DNA of 64,000 bases, taken from positions 558,001 to 622,000 of the forward strand of contig CAWFMT010000009.1 of assembly GCA_963817075.1 (NCBI GenBank). The letters are read 5' to 3'. The translations under genes were made by a program, and so were the position numbers. The stretch is from DASPKM01 sp963817075. GTDB taxonomy: Bacteria; Bacteroidota; Bacteroidia; Chitinophagales; Chitinophagaceae. This document shows, one piece after another, positions 27,236 to 35,020 of this stretch. Positions within the stretch are counted from its first letter, which is position 1. Each line of letters opens with the position of its first letter. The notes below the pieces were generated by a model, which was not told the origin of the DNA, made no database searches, and saw nothing but the letters and a program-made list of their open reading frames with translations.

Positions 27236-27705
27236 GAGGAGCGGTGCTGTCGAAGGAGGGGAGCCTTTCTTAAATTTAACGAAAAGAGTCCAATTTTAAG
27301 GCTTATTCTTAGAAAATTATAATCCTATTCAAACAAGAAATCTTTTAGCTAAACTTCAAGTTTTTGAAGTTGTATGATGCACAACTGTATACTGGAGAAG
27401 CTGTTAGCCAGGTTGATAAGCTTAGTGTGTTGATAGACGGTAGTTTATGCTCCTGAGTGAAGGAAATTTTCGAGTGGCATTTGCGAGATTTTTTTTGGGT
27501 TAAGCCAGCAAACAATAGGCTTATTGATAGCTTTTCCTTTCTATTAAGATGAGTGAATGGCTCGCGAAGCGAGACTGGTGAGGTGTAATCTAGATTATTT
27601 CAGAGAGTGAGATTCGGTAAGGTTCTATTAGATTATATAAATATTCATATATTTAATATTACAGCAACTTGTAATCCTCTCGAGTAAAACCTTTCCTAAA
27701 ATAAA
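27236..27705. other. Gene-free stretch
   Basis: 470 bp before the next gene. Only a short palindrome (AACTTCAAGTTTTTGAAGTT near 27352) and the B repeat core at 27550-27584 are seen. I find no supported gene. Confidence 0.5.
27550..27584 (+). repeat. B repeat core, copy 5
   Basis: ATGAGTGAATGGCTCGCGAA GCGAGACTGGTGAGG; the left arm is degraded. Confidence 0.65.
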
Positions 27706-28137
27706 TTGAAGGTGGATCGTCAAGCAATTTATTTGTATGTAATATCTGCTCTGTTTTTCCTGACGGCTATCTGGTTTTATCTGCGCTGGAATAAATTGAA
27801 CAAGAAAGAAATTGAGGATTCAACAAATGAGAAAGTTTCGAAAGCTAAGAGCTGGATGCATAGCGCCACTTTGATTAGTGCATCTCTAACATCACTCCCT
27901 CTTGCCTTTATTTACAGAGAACAGACATTGGAGCTTGTTAAAGAATACCGCCAGCTTGCAATTGTAACGGGATTGCTTGTCGTATTCAAAGTTTTCAATG
28001 ACTTTTTTAAGTTTAAGATTCCGGTTGTTTCTAGCATGATTTTGAAAGTAATATTAACGATACTGCTTTTTGCTGTAATCTGGGCAGTTCTCTTAATACT
28101 AATTTTTGAACCTGGAACTTTTAGCAAGAAACCTTGA
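27706..28137 (+). CDS. Small three-helix membrane protein
   Basis: 143 aa. The frame starts at a TTG at 27706 (next candidate GTG at 27712); no ATG is available. Helices at about 6-22, 45-65, 78-98 and 105-130. The start is uncertain. It lies 28 bases before the next gene in the same direction. Function unknown. Confidence 0.5.
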   Translation: MKVDRQAIYLYVISALFFLTAIWFYLRWNKLNKKEIEDSTNEKVSKAKSWMHSATLISASLTSLPLAFIYREQTLELVKEYRQLAIVTGLLVVFKVFNDFFKFKIPVVSSMILKVILTILLFAVIWAVLLILIFEPGTFSKKP

Positions 28138-28165
28138 TGGATCTTAACTCTTTAAATTTTCATCT

Positions 28166-28786
28166 ATGATTGAGTATATCAGCATGGCTACCTTACTGGC
28201 GGTCCTACTATTGTTGAATGCTGTTGAATTCTTTCTCACTAAACAAACTTCAAATTCCACTAGAGGACGAAACCTTATAATCGGCGCAGGTTGGACATTC
28301 ATAGGGATTCTTCTCACATTGATTATTGGCTTTGCTGCTGACTTTACCGATGAATCACATTTCATTATACCACTTAAAACGAGCCGTTGGTTCATTTGCG
28401 TTCCGCTGGGTTTCATAATTAATTGGGGAATTCATTACTGGGTTGGTTCTAAATTACTCTCCAAGGACATCATCGAGACACATTTTGATACATACTATTG
28501 TGATAGAATTAAAGAAATACTTGAAGATTCGCCGAGCAACAATTTGTCTGCTGTAGAAATACTAGATAAGTTTTATATTATTGACGTTGATGAATTTTAT
28601 AAGAAAATTATAATTACTCGAATGAGATTAAATTTCCTTCCAAGCAAGAAAAAGTCTCATAAATTAATGGAAACATTCGCGATGAATACCCCAAGGCTGA
28701 CCAGGCTTTTAGGCAGAATGGAGGGCAAAGAAATAGGAATAACGTCCGACGGGAGGTATTTTAGAATTCCCGGGCATCGACTTTAA
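28166..28786 (+). CDS. Membrane protein with soluble C-terminal region
   Basis: 206 aa. Helices near 5-22, 38-58 and 72-92 are followed by a soluble part of about 110 residues (SKDIIETHFDTYYCDRIKEILED). The last segment (MNTPRLTRLLGRMEGKEIGITSDGRYFRIP) may be structured. No family recognised. Probably cotranscribed with 27706-28137. Confidence 0.5.
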   Translation: MIEYISMATLLAVLLLLNAVEFFLTKQTSNSTRGRNLIIGAGWTFIGILLTLIIGFAADFTDESHFIIPLKTSRWFICVPLGFIINWGIHYWVGSKLLSKDIIETHFDTYYCDRIKEILEDSPSNNLSAVEILDKFYIIDVDEFYKKIIITRMRLNFLPSKKKSHKLMETFAMNTPRLTRLLGRMEGKEIGITSDGRYFRIPGHRL

Positions 28787-28797
28787 TCATCTCAACA

Positions 28798-28878
28798 AGC
28801 CAGCGCACAATAAATTCATATCATCAATTCTCTCTCATTTCGTGCGGACGGTGGCTCGCGGAGCGAGACGGGTGAGGT
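28798..28878 (+). repeat. B repeat, copy 6 (includes part of the long form)
   Basis: AAGCCAGCGCACAATAAATT is a relic of the GGGCCAGCGCACAACAAG segment of B1, and CATTTCGTGCGGACGGTGGC TCGCGGAGCGAGACGGGTGAG is the core. Confidence 0.7.
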
Positions 28879-28928
28879 AAAATGGAACTTCATAATTTTG
28901 TGACCACTCCTAATATCATTTAATTTCT

Positions 28929-29246
28929 ATGGCTTTTGATATTATAGTTGATAACAAGGCTGAGAAGAGATCAATATCGCTTTTTATAGATGAGTATGAT
29001 TTTATTATAATGAGGATTGAAAATGATAGAAGGTTCAATTTACTTCAAGAGGTTTTTAAGGATTATTATGGTGAGAGCGAAATTTTTTTAAATCAACTTG
29101 AACCATTGCGTTCTGAAATATTAACTTTTAAGCTGGTATTTTATTCTTCACTTTCGCAAAGTCTCCAAAAATTTATTGATGAATTTTTGAACCTTGCAGA
29201 TGTTGCAATTTTAGGAAGGTTTACAATTAAGTTCGCAGGGGATTAA
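28929..29246 (+). CDS. Hypothetical soluble protein (105 aa)
   Basis: 105 aa. MAFDIIVDNKAEKRSISLFIDEYDFIIM opens a small alpha/beta-looking domain; C-terminal ADVAILGRFTIKFAGD. No signal peptide or known motif. It ends 10 bases before the duplicated pair. A relic of its 3' end (AATTAAGTT...GGGATTAAG) is also found before the first pair at 21032-21056, so this gene was probably part of the duplicated unit. Confidence 0.5.
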   Translation: MAFDIIVDNKAEKRSISLFIDEYDFIIMRIENDRRFNLLQEVFKDYYGESEIFLNQLEPLRSEILTFKLVFYSSLSQSLQKFIDEFLNLADVAILGRFTIKFAGD

Positions 29247-29255
29247 GCCAGAGTT

Positions 29256-29763
29256 ATGAAATTTCAAATATTGCTATTTGTTGTATTCGTATGGTTTTCC
29301 CCCAATGCTAAATCACAAATTGATATAAATGGTTTGAAGAACTCTCCATGGATACCTAAAAAGGTAAATTGGAAAGATGGAAGTTTCGAGACATTTATTT
29401 TTTATAATGATTCAAATTTTGTAAGAATTTCTGCATCTCATGCATTAACTAGGAAAGACTCAATCCGGTTCATGATCGAGGCTGGGTTTATTCTTTATAG
29501 TGGTCATTACAAAGTCATTAAAGGAACAAACGAAATTGCTCTCAGATACCGACTTCTTTATCGAATAATTAGAATTACCGGTGAAAAATTACCCAGTGAT
29601 TATATTGATCAAACAATATTCTTTAAATCGTCTAAAAAAAATGGAGTTAAAAATAGAGAGTGAGTCATTCATTAAGACCAAAAAGCTTATTAATGAAAGT
29701 CTTAATGATCTGAGGAATGTGATTGAGGAATTCTTGCCTACGGTTTCGAAATATTGGAATTAG
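29256..29763 (+). pseudogene. Frameshifted copy of the 21063-21572 exported protein
   Basis: Residues 1-125 (MKFQILLFVVFVWFSPNAKS...LPSDYIDQTIFFKSSKK) follow the 21063 protein closely. The rest (MELKIESESFIKTKKLINES...FLPTVSKYWN) is in a second frame. The break sits in a run of eight A at 29634-29641; seven A would restore the frame. Without the shift the protein would be about 168 aa. Either natural decay or a sequencing error in a homopolymer. Confidence 0.8.
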
Positions 29764-29809
29764 TCAGAAAATAGCAGTTTTGACAACATTATTTTTTTAA
29801 TGAGCATCA

Positions 29810-30243
29810 ATGCATCATGTGACTAACAAATTCATTTTTTCTCTGGCGTGTGTATTATTGTTTTGGGACTGTAATGAAGAATTAAAGAATGCGAAAACAG
29901 TTTTTGAGAAATGGATGTCAATGGTCAATTGGTGGAAAAATTCGGGAATTATCACGAGAAAGACCGAAACTCAAATTTTAGATCTTTTTACTTTTATAAT
30001 GATTCAGGCGAATTAATTAGGGAAAGAAATTATTTCTTTGAGGATACCAATATTGAATGTATAATTATCGACAGTTCTGATTTTAGTGAGATTTTGTACA
30101 AGTATAACACCTCAGGGAAATTGCAGTTTGTAGAAATCTTTGAGCCAAAATATGACGAGAAGGGTAGAGTAATTAAACATTTCTTGTCATACAGAATGAA
30201 TCATATCTCAGGTAAGGAAGAGAGTTTTCAAGAACCTGATTAG
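29810..30243 (+). pseudogene. Frameshifted copy of the 21621-22055 lipoprotein
   Basis: The N-terminal part (MHHVTNKFIFSLACVLLFWDCNEELKNAKTVFEK) and the C-terminal part (from MDVNGQLVEKFGNYHEKDRN to SGKEESFQEPD) match the first copy but lie in different frames. The break is near 29908-29913 (GAGAAATGG); one more A would restore it. The lipobox remains (LLFWDC). Confidence 0.8.
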
Positions 30244-30278
30244 CTCAACTCTCACACGATGTATTTCTCCGTTAGTTT

Positions 30279-30330
30279 TCCCTCTCCACGAAGTGAGGAA
30301 GGTGGCTCGCGGAGCGAGTCGGGTGAGGGG
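30279..30330 (+). repeat. B repeat core, copy 7
   Basis: TTTTCCCTCTCCACGAAGTG AGGAAGGTGGCTCGCGGAGC GAGTCGGGTGAG, 36 bases after the second lipoprotein stop, mirroring copy 3. Its tail (TTTGATTCTTTCTAGGAGCTACC) matches the tail of B1. Confidence 0.8.
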
Positions 30331-30436
30331 TCAATAATGTATTTGCAATTTGATTCTTTCTAGGAGCTACCCTCTAAGAAAAAACGGGAAAATCAAAAAG
30401 CGACCAGTTGCTGGGAAGAGTCTCGAGCAACTCTAA

Positions 30437-31003
30437 TTACGGACTAGGAAAAAGTTCATAATAATTCATCCCAAGGTAGTTAGCCATCTTCTCCAGTGAA
30501 ACTTTATTCTTATTGGCGGATTGTATATTCACTAATATATACATTCTGGTATCTTTGCCACGGAGGTGTTTGAAAACATCTGGTGAAAACAATGATTGAA
30601 TTGCATAGATGAAAATATTGAGTCTCGCGTTTTTGTAATCTTGATTATCTGCCGCTATTTTTCTTTTAGCACTAATAGATTTATCCCAGATTCTTGGCTC
30701 CGCCAAAAAACAAAAAGAAACATCATTATTTTTTTTCCAATAATCGCGCATCACATGTAAAGCAGTCCCAATTACTCTGAAGGAATCATATTCATTGTAA
30801 GTTTTAGAAAAAGCACTTCTGCCTTTTCCTTTGGAATCACAAAACTTTACAGCGGCCAATCCAAATGAAAATAATTCCAGTGTGACCAGATAGGTACGGT
30901 GCTTTGCGCGGAATCGATACAGCGCATACATTGGCGGTTCCTTTTCGAATGTAACCTTTGTACCCAAATATGTGCGTGGCTTATAAGGATTATCAAACAT
31001 CAA
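30437..31003 (-). CDS. Hypothetical protein, coupled to a lysine-rich protein
   Basis: 188 aa, soluble, basic. Contains YALYRFRAKHRTYLVTLELFSFGLAAVKFCDSKGKGR and NEYDSFRVIGTALHVMRDYWKKN. The start overlaps the stop of the upstream gene by 4 bases (ATGA). Not recognised. The coupling to a histone H1-like protein hints at a shared role, perhaps on nucleic acid, but this is inference. Confidence 0.5.
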   Translation of the reverse strand: MMFDNPYKPRTYLGTKVTFEKEPPMYALYRFRAKHRTYLVTLELFSFGLAAVKFCDSKGKGRSAFSKTYNEYDSFRVIGTALHVMRDYWKKNNDVSFCFLAEPRIWDKSISAKRKIAADNQDYKNARLNIFIYAIQSLFSPDVFKHLRGKDTRMYILVNIQSANKNKVSLEKMANYLGMNYYELFPSP

Positions 31004-31344
31004 TCGATGCTAAAAAACGTGTACGCATTATTTCGAGATTGCATCACTTCCTTGCGCGACAATGCTTCAAACACAAAAGTTTTTTCTTCACCCGTCGGAG
31101 TCTTACCCTTTAATTCAATCAATCTGTTACTAGTTTTTGCTTTTCTCCCTGCGGCTAAGTGACTTTTATTTTTGATTTTTTGTAACTTTCTTTGTAGTGG
31201 CCCCTTTGGCATCGCCTCACTTACCGATTTTGACTTTGAAGCCCTTTTAGCGCTCTTCTTAGGCACACTTTTCTTTGCCGCTTTCTTCGGTGCTGATTTT
31301 TTGGCTGCCTTCTTGCCCAGTCTTCTATGTGATTTACCTAACAT
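31000..31344 (-). CDS. Lysine/alanine-rich histone H1-like protein
   Basis: 114 aa from the ATG at 31344; the extra 34 residues of the longer frame are less likely. The first half is Lys/Ala/Pro repeats (KKAAKKSAPKKAAKKSVPKK) like bacterial H1-type DNA-binding tails (AlgP/Hc1-like). The second half (NRLIELKGKTPTGEEKTFVFEALSRKEVMQSRNNAYTFF) looks like a small ordered domain. It could bind nucleic acid through the basic tail. It is followed by 30437-31003 with a 4-base overlap. Confidence 0.55.
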   Translation of the reverse strand: MLGKSHRRLGKKAAKKSAPKKAAKKSVPKKSAKRASKSKSVSEAMPKGPLQRKLQKIKNKSHLAAGRKAKTSNRLIELKGKTPTGEEKTFVFEALSRKEVMQSRNNAYTFFSID

Positions 31345-31464
31345 GTTTGGTAAAAATATGTGATAATGAATAAAATGCCTAAGACGAAGATCAAGTTTAA
31401 TCATTCTTTTGAGGTTTATTCTTAATCTCCTGAATATCAGATACAAAAACCCTTTACTGGCCCG

Positions 31465-31697
31465 GTATGCAGCATAGCCTTTGTGCGTTGCGTACTCGTG
31501 CCAATTCCTTGTATTTGATTTAGCTTAATTATTTTGCCTGCCGGCTGTCCTACTTTTTTTTTGACAAAAAAGTAGCAAAAAAGTCAAAGCAAAACCTATA
31601 CCTCCGGAGGTTTTTGCCGGGCCAGCGCGCAATAACGTTTATATAATTTCCCCTCTCCACGAAGTGGAGAGGGTGGCTCGCGAAGCGAGATGGGTGA
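31465..31697 (+). repeat. Long direct repeat B8 (right bracket)
   Basis: Same order of segments as B1: GTATGCAGCATAGCCTTTGTG, CTGCCGGC, AACCTATACCTCCGGAGGTT, TTGCCGGGCCAGCGCGC and the core. Some short insertions and base changes. Together with B1 it encloses 10.6 kb. Confidence 0.85.
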
Positions 31698-31826
31698 GCG
31701 GTGAATTGGTGTTCAAACCCTTCGACTACACTGAGGATTCGAACTAATTATCTCTCGACTTCGCACGGATGCAATAAACTTCAAAAAAAGAAAGGATTTT
31801 CTTGAATAGGCAAAGGCTTGATGTAA

Positions 31827-32135
31827 TAAAGAGGCTTACTTAAACCTTTCTACCCTTCGCTTTCTAGTATTTTAGCTTGTCCTCCACACAAGTAAGCTTG
31901 CATCGCGTCCAATCTGAAATCCCGGTGACTTCGTCGCCACGTTATTTGTGCCTGAGACTGGATTACTGCGTGATCCAGATACTCTCGCGAGGGGCTTACT
32001 CAAAAACTTTCCACGTTTCGCGTGATTAGGATTTTAAACTGTCCGCTCCCGCAAGCAAGCTTGCATCGCGTCCAATCTAAATCCCGGCGACGAAGTCGCC
32101 AAGTTATTTATGCCCGAGACTGGATTAATACTGGC
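31827..32135. repeat. Repeat C (tRNA-Leu 3'-end-containing unit), copies 1-3
   Basis: A unit of about 160 bp with GCCTGAGACTGGATTAC, GATCCAGATACTCTC, GAGGGGCTTACTC, CTTGCATCGCG, and CGACGAAGTCGCC. A degraded copy begins near 31827, a fuller one near 31950, and a last tRNA-like piece (TGCCCGAGACTGGATTA) is at 32111. The first 17 bases of each unit equal the 3' end of the tRNA-Leu(GAG) gene at 35021-35104, in the same orientation. No gene in the 31345-32203 gap. Confidence 0.75.
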
Positions 32136-32203
32136 GAAGCATATAATTGAAAATCAATTAAAAAACCATTTTATACTTTTCAAGTAACAAGGAGGTACCA
32201 AAA

Positions 32204-33199
32204 TTAAAATTCCCTTGGTAGATAAAAACGATTAAGGGATTTCTTGATTTCAATCTTTCCGTTCCACTCCTCGGGGAGCGCAGATGTTAAACTATCTATG
32301 ATTTCATCTGAATTTGGGTCTTGAATATAAATTTTCTTGGCGTCTCGCATAGCATGCAAAATTGTTCTGTCAATCTGTCTATTGAAAAATGGAAACGAAT
32401 AACCAATTACCACAATTGAATATGTATCCTTAAGACTAACAGAAAGCGTTGGCTCTATTTGGCGGAGCGGAGCTTCCCAAGCAAAAGATAATAGTGAATC
32501 TATTTCTTTATGGGCGTGTACAATTAGACCATACATTAGAAATAATCGTTTTAAAACTTCTGGACCCGATTCGTTCATGACATCAACGTCGTGCCTCCTC
32601 TTACCTTGTTTTGCATTATACAAGCCTGTAGTCCCATTCACTTTAAATACCATGAATCCATCTTCATTTAGGGGTCTTACTCCTGGTGAGCATACATTTA
32701 AGAAAGATTGATTTGTAGATAAGAAGTGATTTTTTGAAAACGAAGAGTAGGCTTTTTCAAGTTGATAGTCGTAATTCCACGAAACGATTCTCACATTGTT
32801 AGGCAAATTTGCGTAAGATTCATTTAGAATTGCTGCAAAGAATGCATCATATCTGTTTTGTGAAGGGTGTTTTGATTGTTCATAGATAAAAAAAATGGTG
32901 ATTAATGCTTTCAATTTTAGATACTGCATTTTGTCGGTTAGATATAACATTTTGGCAAATGTGTCAATAGTATCGTGCCTATGAATATCGGTTAACAGAT
33001 TTGCATACCCTGCCAATATTTCATCCTTTAGTATGGACTCATACAATGTTTCATTTTGAGAAATTGCAAAGGATTCAGCATCGACTTCTGTTTCTTGCAA
33101 TACCTGGACAAACGAAATTATTCTGGCTGGAATTTCGCTCACAATTGGTAACGTTGGATAACTTGCACCAGCTCCTAAATAATAGCATACTTTTTTCAT
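32204..33199 (-). CDS. SIR2-like domain protein, candidate NAD-consuming defence effector
   Basis: 331 aa, soluble. The N-terminus CYYLGAGASYPTLP carries the SIR2 GAG(A/I)S nucleotide motif. VRIVSWNYDYQLEKAYS has the NxD motif. GYSFPFFNRQIDR (about 273-285) is the late conserved signature of the SIR2-like subfamily common in Bacteroidota. In the segment where related proteins have K-L-H-G, this one reads FKVNGTTG, so His is replaced by Asn. SIR2 domains act as NADases in several antiphage systems; whether this protein is active is not known. It lies alone on the 3' side of tRNA-Leu, between C repeats; the nearest gene (33740) is more than 500 bp away. Confidence 0.82.
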   Translation of the reverse strand: MKKVCYYLGAGASYPTLPIVSEIPARIISFVQVLQETEVDAESFAISQNETLYESILKDEILAGYANLLTDIHRHDTIDTFAKMLYLTDKMQYLKLKALITIFFIYEQSKHPSQNRYDAFFAAILNESYANLPNNVRIVSWNYDYQLEKAYSSFSKNHFLSTNQSFLNVCSPGVRPLNEDGFMVFKVNGTTGLYNAKQGKRRHDVDVMNESGPEVLKRLFLMYGLIVHAHKEIDSLLSFAWEAPLRQIEPTLSVSLKDTYSIVVIGYSFPFFNRQIDRTILHAMRDAKKIYIQDPNSDEIIDSLTSALPEEWNGKIEIKKSLNRFYLPREF

Positions 33200-33739
33200 T
33201 GTATATGAAAATTAGAAAAAACCTCTATATAGAACAACCCCAAAAGTTTTCGATAAGAGTCGTAGGGATGTCAATAATCGTTACCCCTCTTGATAATAGT
33301 AAATGCCAGTTTATCGAATTGAGGTACCTGAACATATGCCTATAATGTTGACAGTAGATGATCAAGGATCCTGAATACACTGATGGGCTGAAGACAAAGA
33401 TCTGGTTGATGCCATTGGCTACAAGGTTGAGGAACACGAACCTTAAATTGAACCCATGCAGTAATATTTCATGACAGCATCCACAATCGGGATGCACCAT
33501 TTCTCCGGAGTAAAAGAATCTCCAATAACTGATGTTGATAAGCCTGGGACCATTACAACCGTTTGGCTGAACGCCGATTGTCAACCCTATTCGACTTCGA
33601 TTGTGTAATTATCAGCAAGCATTCGATTCTTCCTTTCTGCTTCCGGAAAGCGCAGCCTTATTCCTTCTAATGTATCGATGGCTGAAAGAAATCTTCCAAA
33701 AGTTAAATAATAGATACTGGCAGAAAAAGGTTCAGATCA
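33200..33739. other. Gene-free stretch with relic reading frames
   Basis: 540 bp between the SIR2 gene and the next. Plus strand: tiny frames 33358-33474 (MIKDPEYTDGLKTKIWLM) and 33471-33608 overlap by ATGA. Minus strand: a 48-codon frame without a start (about 33604-33735) reads SAIDTLEGIRLRFPEAERKN and looks like a broken gene's end. The frame 33225-33584 minus lacks any feature of a gene. Confidence 0.45.
33471..33608 (+). CDS. Small reading frame, possible gene remnant
   Basis: 45 codons: MTASTIGMHHFSGVKESPIT, then DVDKPGTITTVWLNADCQPY and a short end. The composition (SPI, KPGTITTVWLN) is that of a real protein rather than of chance frame, but the gene is very short and follows another small frame by a 4-base overlap. 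Likely a fragment. Confidence 0.25.
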   Translation: MTASTIGMHHFSGVKESPITDVDKPGTITTVWLNADCQPYSTSIV

Positions 33740-34471
33740 TTAGCTAAGCAACGTTTGGGCCAAATCATCTAAATTATTGTAAGCGCCTTTCAATCCAGCC
33801 TTTATGATTTCCTTTCTTCCCACATCCCAAACCTCTTGTAGAAACTTGATGCCCCTCTTGTGTGAGAGTGCGATTATTTTGCTAAGCCATTTTATAGTTC
33901 TTCTTTTACTTATTCTGGGTAGGCTATCTTTTAAGGATGCTATTTCAGCCAAAACAGCTTTGGCTCCAGGATCTTCAAGACCATCCAGCTTTGCCTCAAC
34001 AAATTCTAAGTATCTATAAAAGAACAGTTGTCGCGGAATATCATAAACAGTCACATCTGCATCTTCGTCAAGGATATCTAACTCGAATTCATGGAAAATT
34101 TTAGTCTCTTGTTGTTTTAGAAATTCATCTTCTGGCAATAGAACCATATCGTCATATTGCTTAATTCGGGTTAACCAGATGCCTAAATTGCTCCTAACAC
34201 TTTCCAAAACCCAAATCGCCGAATCTGGTTTTGTTTCAACACTAGAGCCAGGAGCATATGAAACCTGAAATAATACGTTTTTTCGGTTGTCAAATTGAGG
34301 ATCAAATACTCTAAAGTAAAATCGCGATGTCCTATCCCTGACCTCGATAGTTTCCCCATCATCAATGGTTTTGTGAATATGATTTTCGTTAGAATTAACA
34401 ATTCCTCGAATTTCGATTAGGAGATTGCGCCAATTCGTTAAAATTACTAATGGGTATTTTCGAACGTCCAT
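33740..34471 (-). CDS. Hypothetical protein in the tRNA-Leu island
   Basis: 243 aa, soluble, acidic. N-terminal alpha/beta half (YPLVILTNWRNLLIEIRGIV, TSRFYFRVFDPQFDNRKNVLFQVSYAPGSS). The C-terminal half is helical (IKWLSKIIALSHKRGIKFLQEVW, GLKGAYNNLDDLAQTLL), which could be amphipathic. Not recognised. It lies between the SIR2 gene and the repeats at the tRNA. Its position makes it a candidate partner, though the two are not cotranscribed by distance. Confidence 0.5.
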   Translation of the reverse strand: MDVRKYPLVILTNWRNLLIEIRGIVNSNENHIHKTIDDGETIEVRDRTSRFYFRVFDPQFDNRKNVLFQVSYAPGSSVETKPDSAIWVLESVRSNLGIWLTRIKQYDDMVLLPEDEFLKQQETKIFHEFELDILDEDADVTVYDIPRQLFFYRYLEFVEAKLDGLEDPGAKAVLAEIASLKDSLPRISKRRTIKWLSKIIALSHKRGIKFLQEVWDVGRKEIIKAGLKGAYNNLDDLAQTLLS

Positions 34472-34654
34472 GCTGTTAAAAATACAATGAATTGCTTAGG
34501 ACAATACACTTGGAATGAAATAAAAAAAGGTAGGAATTAACTTGCCCGTGTTTAGAATGATCCTAACTCCGGCGGGTCATAAAATCTAGGTTGTAATTGG
34601 AAAAGTATTTTGTCATTCTAATTCTCGCAATGATCGATTAATTGAACTTACAAA

Positions 34655-34990
34655 TGCTTCCAAATAAAAACCCTCAGCTTTCGCTGAGGGCATTTGTGCC
34701 CGAGACTGGATTACTTCGTGATCCAGATACTCTCACGAGGGGTTTACTCAAAAACTTTCCACGCTTCGCGTGCTTGGTATTTTAAATTGTCCGCCAACGC
34801 AAGCAAGCTTGCATCGCGACCAATCTAAAATCCCGGCGACGAAGTCGCCAAGTTATTTGTGCCCGAGACTGGATTACTTCGTGATCCAGATACTCTCACG
34901 AGGGGCTTACTCAAAAGCCCTCGCCGCTTGCGCGGCTACTGGTTTTTATTTTCCGCAATTTAAAAGCAAGCTTTCAATTGCTTCCAAATA
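34655..34990. repeat. Repeat C copies 4 and 5 beside tRNA-Leu(GAG)
   Basis: GCCCGAGACTGGATTACTTC occurs at 34698 and 34861, each followed by the C-unit landmarks (GATCCAGATACTCTC, GGGGCTTACTC or GGGGTTTACTC, CTTGCATCGCG, CGACGAAGTCGCC). The 34655-34712 stretch (GCTTCCAAATAAAAACCCTC ... TGCCCGAGACTGGATT) is a direct copy of 34980-35036, which is the tRNA's own 3' end with its terminator. Confidence 0.8.
34662..34690 (-). terminator. Duplicated terminator of tRNA-Leu(GAG)
   Basis: On the minus strand CCCTCAGC/GCTGAGGG stem followed by TTTTTATTTGG. Identical in form to the terminator at 34986. Confidence 0.75.
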
Positions 34991-35014
34991 AAAACCCTCA
35001 GCTATCGCTGAGGG
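34986..35014 (-). terminator. Terminator of tRNA-Leu(GAG)
   Basis: Minus strand: CCCTCAGCGATAGCTGAGGG stem-loop followed by TTTTTATTT, just 7 bases past the tRNA end. Confidence 0.85.
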
Positions 35015-35020
35015 CATTTG

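Larger units (their letters stand above)
34472..35020. other. Gene-free stretch of repeats
   Basis: 549 bp between 33740-34471 and the tRNA. Holds repeat C copies and two terminators; the remaining 180 bp at 34472-34654 show no gene. Confidence 0.6.

Noticed and set aside
33225..33584. 119-codon frame on the minus strand
   Set aside because: No protein-like features; it is antisense to small plus-strand remnants and appears to be a chance frame.
31827..35020. CRISPR array in the C repeats
   Set aside because: The repeated units are long, imperfect and contain tRNA ends; there is no regular short repeat-spacer pattern and no cas gene.
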